DNA of 64,000 nucleotides, taken from assembly GCF_000172175.1 (NCBI RefSeq), contig NZ_ABJL02000008.1, positions 2,542,001 to 2,606,000 on the forward strand, read 5' to 3'. A program made the position numbers and the translations under genes. This DNA comes from Bacteroides intestinalis DSM 17393. Lineage in GTDB: Bacteria; Bacteroidota; Bacteroidia; Bacteroidales; Bacteroidaceae. The notes beneath the pieces are model-generated. The model worked only from the letters and a program-made list of their open reading frames with translations. It did no database searches and had not been told where the DNA came from. This document shows, piece after piece, positions 1-7,761 of this stretch; the first letter of the stretch is position 1, and every line of letters starts with the position of its first letter.

Positions 1-371
1 CAGAAAAGGTAGTGGAAGCCGGCAATAAGGAGGTAATGATCACCGAACGTGGAACGACTTTCGGATACCAGGACCTCGTCGTAGACTATCGTGGAATACC
101 GGAGATGCAAACTTTCGGTTATCCGGTTATTCTGGACGTCACCCACTCGCTGCAACAACCCAATCAGACAAGCGGAGTTACAGGCGGTATGCCACAGCTC
201 ATTGAAACTGTAGCCAAAGCCGGTATTGCCGTAGGTGCCGACGGATTGTTTATTGAAACACATGAGCATCCCGAAATAGCCAAGAGCGATGGTGCCAACA
301 TGCTGAAGCTGGATCTGCTGGAAGGATTGCTGACAAAGTTAGTACGGATAAGAGAGGCTATAAAAGGATAA
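1..371 (+). CDS. kdsA: 3-deoxy-8-phosphooctulonate synthase, C-terminal part (partial)
   Basis: The reading frame is open from the first bases (codons in frame from position 3) to the TAA at 369-371, so the gene begins outside the window. It makes KDO-8-phosphate from arabinose-5-phosphate and phosphoenolpyruvate in the cytoplasm, for the lipopolysaccharide inner core. The visible ~123 residues carry typical KdsA blocks: TERGTTFGY, the DVTHSLQQP segment, and GLFIETHEHPE near the C-terminus, which supplies metal- and substrate-binding residues. The GTG at 12 is internal, not a start. A hairpin follows the stop. Identification is secure from these motifs. Confidence 0.93.
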   Translation, partial: EKVVEAGNKEVMITERGTTFGYQDLVVDYRGIPEMQTFGYPVILDVTHSLQQPNQTSGVTGGMPQLIETVAKAGIAVGADGLFIETHEHPEIAKSDGANMLKLDLLEGLLTKLVRIREAIKG

Positions 372-398
372 GTTCACTCTTGTAAAGTACACTGAGAT

Positions 399-438
399 AA
401 ATGGGAATTTAGCAAGTTTTGCCGCTAGATTCCCATTT
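399..438 (+). terminator. Hairpin after kdsA
   Basis: Arms 399-413 and 424-438 pair over 15 bp (one G-U in RNA) around a 10-nt loop. Only a short T-rich tail follows, so it is a probable but not textbook intrinsic terminator separating kdsA from the M16 protease gene. Confidence 0.6.
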
Positions 439-522
439 GTGTAAAAAAACAATCCTCCTCTTGTGATTTCTTTTTCTGCCTTTCGACAAATAGAGCAAGA
501 AACAATTTTAATATTCATTCAT

Positions 523-3360
523 ATGAAACATTCATTTCGTAGTTTATTGGTGGTAGCATTCGTTTTATGCGCCAGTTTCCAACAAGCGGTAGCACAACAA
601 ATGCAGTTTCCGCCTCTTCCCGTGGACAAGAATGTCCGTATCGGCCAATTAGACAATGGCCTGACGTATTACATCCGTCATAACAAATTACCCGAAAACC
701 GGGCTGAATTCTATATTGCCCAGAAAGTAGGTTCCATCCTTGAAGAGCCGCAACAACGTGGCCTTGCTCACTTTCTGGAGCACATGGCTTTCAATGGCAC
801 AAAGAATTTCCCCGGCGACGACAAAGGTCTCGGCGTTATCCCCTGGTGTGAAACTGTGGGTATCAAATTTGGAACAAACTTAAATGCCTATACCAGCATA
901 GACGAAACCGTCTATAATATCAGCAATGCCCCGATAGACCGTGCCGGTGTATTGGACTCTTGTTTGCTGGTTCTGCACGACTGGTCCAACTACATTCTGC
1001 TCAAAGATGACGAGATAGACAAAGAACGTGGAGTGATCCGTGAAGAGTGGCGTAGCCGTAACAGTGGTATGCTGCGCGTCTATACCGACCTGCTTCCCAC
1101 TATATATCTGGGCGACAAATACGCAGATTGTATGCCTATCGGCTCTATCGATGTAATCAATAACTTCCCCTACAAAGATATCCGTGACTATTACCACAAA
1201 TGGTACCGTCCCGATTTGCAAGGTATCGTCATCGTAGGCGACATTGATGTAGACGCTGTAGAAGCCAAACTGAAAACAATATTTGCCGACGTACAGAAAG
1301 CGGTAAATCCCGCAGAGCGTGTTTATTATCCTGTTGCCGATAATAAGGAACCTATCGTAGCCATCGGTACGGATAAAGAAGTAGACGATCCGTCTATCGA
1401 AGTTTACTTCAAGCAAGATGCAACTCCCGATTCAGAAAAGAACAACGTAGGTTATCTGGCTTCCCAGTATATGACAAGCATGATCACCAGTATGCTGAAC
1501 GCACGTCTGAGTGAACTGACCCAGAGCGCTAATCCGCCGTTTACCCGTGCATATAGCAGTTATGGTAATTTCTTTGTAGCGAAAACGAAAGAAGCACTCA
1601 ACCTCTCTGCTTCAAGTAAAGCAGACGGCATCGAAAAAGCCTTGAAAGTCCTGTTACAGGAAGCAGAACGCGCCCGTCGTTTCGGTTTCACAGAGTCTGA
1701 ATATGCCCGTGCCCGCGCTAACTATCTGCAACGTCTGGAATCTGCATACAATGAGCGTGAGAAGACCAAACACGGTTCTTATGTACGTGAGTATGTACGT
1801 AACTTCCTGGATGCCGAACCTATCCCCGGTATTGAAACAGAATATGCCATGATGAACCAGTTAGCTCCTAACCTCCCGGTACAGGCTATAAACATGGCAA
1901 TCCAGCAACTCGTTCCGGACAGCAACCAAGTAGTTATCATTGCCGGTCCTGAAAAAGAAGGATTAAAATATCCGCAGAAAGAAGAAGTTATTGCTTTGCT
2001 GAAAGGCATGAAGAGTCTCGATCTGCAACCGTATGTCGACAAGGTTTCTGATGAACCTCTGATGAAAGAAGCACCGAAAGGCGGCAAAATCGTATCTGAG
2101 AAAGAAGGTGAAATCTATGGTAGTACAAAACTTGTTCTGTCCAACGGTGTAACTGTTTACGTCAAGAAAACCGATTTCAAGGCAGATGAGATCCGCATGA
2201 AAGGAACTAGTCTGGGTGGCAAATCTCTTTTCCCCGATAAGGATGCACTGAACTTTGCCGTTATGGACAATGTGGTTGCTGTAGGTGGTTTGGGTAACTT
2301 CAGTCAGGTAGACCTTACAAAGGTATTGGCCGGAAAGAAAGTTTCTGTTCGTGCCGGACTGGGTGCCACTACTGAAAATGTATTCGGAACTTGTTCTCCA
2401 AAGGACTTCGAGACCATGATGCAGTTGACCTATCTCACATTCACCGCTCCCCGCAAGGACATGGAAGCATTCGAGTCTTATAAGAACCGTACAAAGGCTG
2501 AACTGGAAAGTGCACAGGCTAATCCGCTTTCTTCTATCAACGACACATTGCAGAAGGCTATGTACAACAACCACCCGCGCGTGGTAATAATGAAACCGGA
2601 AATGGTAGATCAGATCGACTATGACCGTATTCTGGAAATGTATAATGACCGTTTCAAAGATGCCAGCGACTTTACATTCTATTTCGTTGGAAACATTGAC
2701 CTGGAAACAGCCAAGCCGCTGATTGCAGAATATCTGGGTGCATTGCCTGCCATCAATCGTAAAGAGACTTTCAAGGATACCAAGATGGAGATCCGCAAAG
2801 GTACATACAAGAACGAATTTGCCAAAGAACAACAAACTCCGATGGCAACTATCGTATTCCTGTATACCGGAAAAACTCCTTATACATTGAAGAATGAAAT
2901 TCTGTTGAGCTATATGACTCAGGTGCTGAACATGGTTTATACTGAAGAAGTACGCGAAAAAGAAGGTGGTACATACGGTGTAAATTGCATGGGTAGCCTA
3001 CAGAAGTATCCGAAAGAACAATTGCTGATGCAGATTGTCTTCCAGACCGATCCTGAGAAGAAAGATAAACTAGCCGGTATCGTAGTAGACGAGCTGAAGA
3101 AACTGGCAGCAGAAGGACCGTCTGATGTACATTTACAGAAGGTGAAAGAGTACATGTTGAAAAAATACGCCGATAACCAAAAGGAAAATGCATACTGGCT
3201 GAACAACCTGAACGATTACTTCTACTATAATATGGATATGACGCAAGGATATACAGATATCGTAAACAGCATCACTGCCAAAGATATCCAGAAGTTTGCA
3301 GCCGACTTGCTGAAACAAGGTAATGAGATCGAGGTAACGATGACGGTACCTAAGAAGTGA
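523..3360 (+). CDS. M16 family zinc metallopeptidase (pitrilysin/insulinase-like), exported
   Basis: A 945-residue protein with two M16 halves. The start chosen is the ATG at 523, because the next ~25 residues (MKHSFRSLLVVAFVLC... to AVAQ) form a signal peptide; the upstream in-frame ATG at 463 would put 20 unrelated residues in front of it. The inverted zinc motif HFLEH lies at residues 83-87 and the expected third ligand region (ERGVIREEW) near 165-175. The second half (from about 500) lacks HxxEH and is probably the non-catalytic partner domain of the clam-shell. Location is probably periplasmic. M16 enzymes degrade peptides; the substrate here is unknown. It is separated from the next gene by 100 bp of repeats. 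Confidence 0.92.
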   Translation: MKHSFRSLLVVAFVLCASFQQAVAQQMQFPPLPVDKNVRIGQLDNGLTYYIRHNKLPENRAEFYIAQKVGSILEEPQQRGLAHFLEHMAFNGTKNFPGDDKGLGVIPWCETVGIKFGTNLNAYTSIDETVYNISNAPIDRAGVLDSCLLVLHDWSNYILLKDDEIDKERGVIREEWRSRNSGMLRVYTDLLPTIYLGDKYADCMPIGSIDVINNFPYKDIRDYYHKWYRPDLQGIVIVGDIDVDAVEAKLKTIFADVQKAVNPAERVYYPVADNKEPIVAIGTDKEVDDPSIEVYFKQDATPDSEKNNVGYLASQYMTSMITSMLNARLSELTQSANPPFTRAYSSYGNFFVAKTKEALNLSASSKADGIEKALKVLLQEAERARRFGFTESEYARARANYLQRLESAYNEREKTKHGSYVREYVRNFLDAEPIPGIETEYAMMNQLAPNLPVQAINMAIQQLVPDSNQVVIIAGPEKEGLKYPQKEEVIALLKGMKSLDLQPYVDKVSDEPLMKEAPKGGKIVSEKEGEIYGSTKLVLSNGVTVYVKKTDFKADEIRMKGTSLGGKSLFPDKDALNFAVMDNVVAVGGLGNFSQVDLTKVLAGKKVSVRAGLGATTENVFGTCSPKDFETMMQLTYLTFTAPRKDMEAFESYKNRTKAELESAQANPLSSINDTLQKAMYNNHPRVVIMKPEMVDQIDYDRILEMYNDRFKDASDFTFYFVGNIDLETAKPLIAEYLGALPAINRKETFKDTKMEIRKGTYKNEFAKEQQTPMATIVFLYTGKTPYTLKNEILLSYMTQVLNMVYTEEVREKEGGTYGVNCMGSLQKYPKEQLLMQIVFQTDPEKKDKLAGIVVDELKKLAAEGPSDVHLQKVKEYMLKKYADNQKENAYWLNNLNDYFYYNMDMTQGYTDIVNSITAKDIQKFAADLLKQGNEIEVTMTVPKK

Positions 3361-3365
3361 TAATA

Positions 3366-3460
3366 GGCAAGTGATTAGTGATAAGAACCGTATGTTCACT
3401 CATCACTAATCACTGCCTCCTTAATCACCAATTAATCACTAACGACTAATCACTAAAGAC
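3366..3460. repeat. Inverted repeat plus iterated TAATCACT units
   Basis: Arms 3371-3382 (GTGATTAGTGAT) and 3402-3413 (its exact reverse complement) form a 12-bp stem, extended by GGCA/TGCC with one bulged base. Downstream, to position 3460, the core TAATCAC(T) recurs three more times in direct orientation. The block fills the gap between the protease and the DUF5687 gene and contains no ORF. It may be a terminator or RNA-processing site, or a small repeat expansion. Confidence 0.6.
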
Positions 3461-4954
3461 ATGAATCTATTTCTTGAGCTACGTAAACATGGAAAGTTAG
3501 CAGAAAAGCGGCATCCGATGTACGAGAAGAGCAAGTTCGGAAAGTTTTGGATGTACTTCATGAGTGTGTTCTGGGCAGCTTATCTCATATTCTTCGGAAC
3601 AACTTTCGCCTTTGCTTTCGATGGTGGAGCCAGAGAAGCCTACCATGTAATGAACAGCGGACTCATATTTGTGCTCGCCCTCGACTTTCTTCTGCGCTTG
3701 CCTTTCCTGAAGACACCTACACAGGAAGTCAAACCCTACTTACTGCTTCCCGTAAAACGGAGTCGTCTGATTGACTTCCTTCTCCTGCGTTCCGGGCTTA
3801 ACAGCTTCAATCTGCTCTGGCTCTTCCTGTTTGTTCCATTTGCTATCATCACAGTTACTAAGTTTTATGGAGTGGCAGGTGTGTTGACTTATTGTATTGG
3901 TATCTGGCTACTCATCGTATTCAATAATTACTGGTATTTATTGTGCCGTACGTTGATGGACGAACGCATCTGGTGGTTCCTTTTACCGGTAGCCGTATAT
4001 GGCGGTATTGCAGCAGCTCTTTTCATTCCGGATAACAGTCCGATATTTGCCTTTTCAATCAATTTGGGTGAAGGATTCATCACCGGAAATATACTGACGT
4101 TTATCGGCGTTCTGGTGGCCATTGCTATCATGTGGTTCATCAACAGGAGCATCATGCAGAAATTAGTCTATAATGAACTGAACAAGGTAGAAGATACAAC
4201 CGTACAAGTAAAGACTGTATCAGAATATAAGTTCCTGGATCGTTATGGTGAAATAGGTGAGTATATCCGGTTGGAATTGAAACTATTGCTTCGTAATAAA
4301 GTATGCAAAAAATCACTCTATAACATCACCGCAGTAGTATTAGCTTTTAGCCTCATTATCAGTTTTTCTGATCTTTACGAGGGAGGAGCACGCGATTTCT
4401 TTGTACTTTACAACTATATCATCTTCGGTCTTCTATTCCTCTCGCCTCTGATGAGCTACGAGGGCAACTACATTGACGGGTTAATGAGTCGTAAAGAATC
4501 TATCTATTCGCTGCTACGTGCCAAATATATCTTATATAGCCTGGCACTGATCATTCCGTTTATACTGATGATCCCCGGCATGGTAACAGGCAAAGTATCT
4601 GTATTGCAATGCATCTCATGGCTTATATTTGTTCCGGGTGCTGTTTATTGCTGCATGTTCCAACTGGCAGTGTACAACAACAAAACCCTCAACCTGAACG
4701 CTAAGATGACTGGTCGCCAGAATATAGGTACAGGATTGCAAAACCTTATTTCGGGAGGTGCATTCGGTATTCCCCTGCTACTGCTCTTCGGATTAAAGGC
4801 AACGGTTGGTAAAGAAGTTGCACCATGGATTCTTATTGGTATCGGTCTTGCATTTATCCTAACTTCAAGATGGTGGTTGAGGAATGTATACCATCGCTTC
4901 ATGAAGCGCCGGTATAAGAATATGGAAGGATTTCACGATAGTAGACAAAAATAA
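3461..4954 (+). CDS. DUF5687 family membrane protein, putative ABC transporter permease
   Basis: A 497-residue, strongly hydrophobic protein with roughly ten membrane segments (for example around residues 35-52, 105-160, 170-187, 200-225, 290-330 and 355-475). The sequence fits the Bacteroidetes DUF5687 family, whose members sit beside ABC ATPases as here. The ATPase gene starts 8 bp after this stop, so the two are almost certainly co-transcribed and form one transporter. Substrate and direction are unknown. Short charged N-terminus, no cleavable signal. Family assignment is from recalled sequence character, not a search. Confidence 0.8.
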   Translation: MNLFLELRKHGKLAEKRHPMYEKSKFGKFWMYFMSVFWAAYLIFFGTTFAFAFDGGAREAYHVMNSGLIFVLALDFLLRLPFLKTPTQEVKPYLLLPVKRSRLIDFLLLRSGLNSFNLLWLFLFVPFAIITVTKFYGVAGVLTYCIGIWLLIVFNNYWYLLCRTLMDERIWWFLLPVAVYGGIAAALFIPDNSPIFAFSINLGEGFITGNILTFIGVLVAIAIMWFINRSIMQKLVYNELNKVEDTTVQVKTVSEYKFLDRYGEIGEYIRLELKLLLRNKVCKKSLYNITAVVLAFSLIISFSDLYEGGARDFFVLYNYIIFGLLFLSPLMSYEGNYIDGLMSRKESIYSLLRAKYILYSLALIIPFILMIPGMVTGKVSVLQCISWLIFVPGAVYCCMFQLAVYNNKTLNLNAKMTGRQNIGTGLQNLISGGAFGIPLLLLFGLKATVGKEVAPWILIGIGLAFILTSRWWLRNVYHRFMKRRYKNMEGFHDSRQK

Positions 4955-4962
4955 TTACGAAT

Positions 4963-5808
4963 ATGATAGAGATAAACAATCTTCAAAAAAACTTCGGCCA
5001 AAAGAAAGCCGTAGATATTGAGAAATATGTCATAGAACAAGGTGACATGCTGGGTTTGGTAGGTAACAACGGAGCCGGTAAAACCACCCTTTTCCGCCTG
5101 ATGCTGGACTTACTGCAAGCAGATCAAGGCACGGTAACCATCAATGATATCGATGTATCCAAAAGCGAAGACTGGAAACAATTCACCGGCGCTTTCATCG
5201 ATGATGGCTTCCTGATCGATTACCTTACTCCCGAAGAGTATTTTTACTTCATTGGTAAAATGTACGGTCTGAAGAAAGAAGAAGTAGATGAACGCCTGCT
5301 TCCTTTCGAACGATTCATGAATAATGAGGTTATCGGACAAAAGAAGTTCATCCGTAACTTCTCTGCCGGAAACAAGCAGAAAATCGGTATTATTTCCGCT
5401 ATGTTGCATCATCCGCAATTGTTGATTCTGGACGAACCGTTCAACTTTCTTGATCCGAGTTCACAGTCTATCATCAAACACCTGCTGAAGAAGTATAATG
5501 AAGATCATCATGCCACGGTCATCATCTCAAGCCACAACCTGAACCATACAGTAGATGTATGCCCCCGCATTGCTTTGTTGGAAAATGGCGTCGTTATCCG
5601 CGATATTCAGAATGAGAATAACTCAGCAGAGAAAGAACTTGAAGACTACTTCAATATCAGAGTTGAAGAAGAAATTGAGGAAGAACTGGCAGAAACAGTG
5701 ATTGAAGAAACACCTGTTCAGGAAACAATCATTGAAGAAACTATTGTTGAGGAACCTATTACTGAAGAACCCGCCGTTCAGCCAGAAAAAAAAGAAGAAC
5801 AGGAATGA
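4963..5808 (+). CDS. ABC transporter ATP-binding protein with Glu-rich C-terminal tail
   Basis: A 281-residue ATPase. Walker A is GNNGAGKTT (about residues 34-42), the signature is NFSAGNKQK, Walker B plus catalytic Glu is LLILDEPFNFLDP, and the H-loop is ISSHNL. It should power the DUF5687 permease encoded 8 bp upstream. After the ATPase core (about residue 215) comes a ~65-residue tail built of Glu/Pro/Val/Thr repeats (EETPVQET, EETIVEEP, ITEEPAV), which is not part of a standard ABC domain and may be a disordered contact region. The stop overlaps the next start (ATGA at 5805-5808), implying translational coupling to the NlpC/P60 lipoprotein. Confidence 0.92.
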   Translation: MIEINNLQKNFGQKKAVDIEKYVIEQGDMLGLVGNNGAGKTTLFRLMLDLLQADQGTVTINDIDVSKSEDWKQFTGAFIDDGFLIDYLTPEEYFYFIGKMYGLKKEEVDERLLPFERFMNNEVIGQKKFIRNFSAGNKQKIGIISAMLHHPQLLILDEPFNFLDPSSQSIIKHLLKKYNEDHHATVIISSHNLNHTVDVCPRIALLENGVVIRDIQNENNSAEKELEDYFNIRVEEEIEEELAETVIEETPVQETIIEETIVEEPITEEPAVQPEKKEEQE

Positions 5809-6320
5809 AAAAATACTTCTTATTATATATAGTTGCCCTCATCGGATTGACATTCAGTTTAAGCTCATGCCATACATCAGCGCCCCGGCTCAATTACAAG
5901 GCACTGGCAAAAGCTTCTGTCCGCATGGGTGTTGACATAAATATGGAAGATAACCACAAGTTGTACATTGCCTCTGCGGAGTGGATGGGTGTCCGCTACC
6001 GCGCAGGCGGTGACAACAAGCACGGAGTAGATTGTTCCGGACTGGTATCGCAACTCTATAAAGAAGTATATAATATCCGTTTGGCCAGAAGCACCGATGG
6101 TCTGCTTAAAGAAAGCAACAAAGTCTCCCGCCGCAATTTGCGTGAGGGAGATTTGGTGTTTTTCACCAGCCGTGCATCCAAGAAGAAAGTGGCACACGTG
6201 GGTATCTACCTCAAAAACGGGAAGTTTATTCATGCAAGTACCAGCAAAGGAGTTATTGTCAGTAGCCTCAACGAACAATACTATACACAATACTGGCTTT
6301 GCGGCGGCAGAGTAAAATAA
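5805..6320 (+). CDS. NlpC/P60 family cell-wall hydrolase, lipoprotein
   Basis: A 171-residue protein with a lipoprotein signal (LSSC, modified Cys22) and an NlpC/P60 domain from about residue 55. The catalytic Cys77 is in VDCSGL, with His131 in AHVGIY and His143 in FIHAS completing the usual triad. These enzymes cut peptidoglycan stem peptides, typically after gamma-D-Glu. Its start overlaps the ABC ATPase stop by 4 bp. It is short for the family: essentially one catalytic domain and no SH3 modules. Confidence 0.93.
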   Translation: MKKYFLLYIVALIGLTFSLSSCHTSAPRLNYKALAKASVRMGVDINMEDNHKLYIASAEWMGVRYRAGGDNKHGVDCSGLVSQLYKEVYNIRLARSTDGLLKESNKVSRRNLREGDLVFFTSRASKKKVAHVGIYLKNGKFIHASTSKGVIVSSLNEQYYTQYWLCGGRVK

Positions 6321-6399
6321 GAATCTTTTTTCTTCCCCTGTGATTTTTCCTTTCACTCCCCGACTTATAGTTCAAATGAAACTTTAAAAAGGAAAAACG

Positions 6400-7284
6400 A
6401 TGAAAAAGATTTTAAGTATCCTTCTCTTTATCAGCCTTGCGCTGAACAGCAACGCACAATTACTTTGGAAAATTTCCGGTAACGGACAAGAAAAAACCTC
6501 ATACATTTTAGGTACCCACCATCTGGCACCTCTCAGCATCAAAGATAGCATTGCCGGATTGCCACAAGCCGTAGAAGGTACTACTCAGGTATACGGAGAA
6601 GTAGTCATGTCCGATATGATGTCACCCGAGTTTATGCAGGTGATGCAACAAAGTATGATGATGGCAGGCGACACCACTCTCCAGAAACTTTTTACCCCGG
6701 AACAATATGAAGTAGTAGGCAAGGTAGTGAAAGAGAACCTGATGGCAGATATAGCCATGTTGGGCAAATTAAAACCCGCTGCCATTACCCAACAACTGAC
6801 CTTGATATTATGCATGAAGCATCTGGGTGGTTTCAATCCACAGGAGCAATTAGATACTTACTTCCAGCAGCAAGCATTGCAAAGTGGCAAGAAGGTAGGT
6901 GGTTTGGAAACCCCGCAATCCCAGTTAGATATGCTCTTTAAAGGTCAGACTCTACAGCGTCAGGCAAACTTACTCTATTGCCTCGTAAGTGACATAGATA
7001 AAGCTATGGAACAAACTAAACGTCTCAACAATGCATACAAGACTCAGAACCTGGATGAAATGCTGAAGCTGATGGAAGAACGTGATGGTAACTCGTGCGA
7101 TCCGCAACCGGGCGAAATGGAAGCCCTGCTGGATCACCGTAACAAAGCATGGATTGAAAAAATGCCTGCTCTCATGAAGGATGCTCCCACCCTCTTTGTT
7201 GTTGGTGCAGGCCACCTGCCGGGAACTAACGGAGTCCTGAATCTGCTGAAACAGCAGGGATATACTGTAGAACCTATGAAATAA
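6400..7284 (+). CDS. TraB/GumN family protein, exported
   Basis: A 294-residue protein with a signal peptide (MKKILSILLFISLALNSNAQ) followed by a TraB/GumN domain across the rest. The family hallmarks are an N-terminal GTHH (YILGTHHLAP, about residues 37-46) and a C-terminal GxGHL (FVVGAGHLPG, about 267-276). Members resemble EreA/Tiki-type metal-dependent proteases, but no activity is established for Bacteroides members. It lies 79 bp after the NlpC/P60 gene, probably in the same operon, and is followed by a terminator-like hairpin. Confidence 0.88.
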   Translation: MKKILSILLFISLALNSNAQLLWKISGNGQEKTSYILGTHHLAPLSIKDSIAGLPQAVEGTTQVYGEVVMSDMMSPEFMQVMQQSMMMAGDTTLQKLFTPEQYEVVGKVVKENLMADIAMLGKLKPAAITQQLTLILCMKHLGGFNPQEQLDTYFQQQALQSGKKVGGLETPQSQLDMLFKGQTLQRQANLLYCLVSDIDKAMEQTKRLNNAYKTQNLDEMLKLMEERDGNSCDPQPGEMEALLDHRNKAWIEKMPALMKDAPTLFVVGAGHLPGTNGVLNLLKQQGYTVEPMK

Positions 7285-7342
7285 AAAACTATGAATTCTC
7301 TCTTTACTCACATTTTCTGAAAACAAAGAAAATGCAAGATAT

Positions 7343-7378
7343 CGGGTGATTGCAAGTGATTTGTGGTCACCCGCTTTT
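7343..7378 (+). terminator. Intrinsic terminator after the TraB/GumN gene
   Basis: CGGGTGA (7343-7349) pairs with TCACCCG (7367-7373), followed by C-TTTT-A. It ends the 3461-7284 gene set. Confidence 0.6.
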
Positions 7379-7451
7379 ATTACAATCTATTTTTCACCTC
7401 TCCAATTCTATATTTATACCCCATTAGCTCGCACATTTGAGAAAATAATCT

Positions 7452-7459
7452 TACTTTTG
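7452..7459 (+). promoter_or_regulatory. Bacteroidetes-type -7 box (TACTTTTG)
   Basis: TACTTTTG matches TAnnTTTG. No TTTG at the ideal 19-20 bp distance was found; the nearest is at 7436-7439, so the -33 element is weak or absent. Expected transcription start is about 7465, giving a ~300-nt leader ahead of the histidine kinase or a separate RNA. Confidence 0.45.
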
Positions 7460-7464
7460 CAACA

Positions 7465-7712
7465 AAGTCTTGCCGATTATAGCGATAACCTGCAACTATG
7501 ACTTTATTTTGTGAGAACGCAAGAAGCGAAAGTTATTGTCCCTGGCCATTCGGAATCTGGAAAATTCAAAAAACACTGTGGGATGATAGCAACAGTTTCT
7601 TCACGTCTATGTTATTACATACTTAGGCGTGAGGGCTGTTGTCTATTTACGGTGTGGGCATTTTCCAGAGCCTCGGATGGTAATAGACATAGCAGTCCTC
7701 GCGCTTTTTATA
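7465..7712 (+). ncRNA. Candidate structured RNA or long 5' leader of the histidine kinase gene
   Basis: This stretch has nested complementary arms. The outer stem pairs 7546-7565 with 7660-7680, the middle stem 7586-7595 with 7636-7646 (one bulge), and the inner stem 7599-7605 with 7628-7634 (one G-U). A large internal loop sits between outer and middle stems. The apical loop segment 7607-7618 is also complementary (one bulge) to 7680-7692 just outside the hairpin, allowing a pseudoknot. Alternatively 7627-7640 can pair with 7691-7704 next to a T-run (7705-7709), which looks like a terminator. An 85-codon ORF across it has no recognisable content. The extended hairpin with a central bubble recalls 6S RNA, but no family is assigned. 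The structure was drawn by eye. Confidence 0.45.
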
Positions 7713-7761
7713 TAATAACCTCCGCCAAAGAGGGCAGGCGGAAACAAGAAAAACACCAATT

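Noticed and set aside
1963..2835. 290-codon open frame on the minus strand inside the M16 protease gene
   Set aside because: Antisense shadow of a real coding region: Cys/Phe/His-rich, no domain, no start context; the plus-strand protein has clear M16 motifs.
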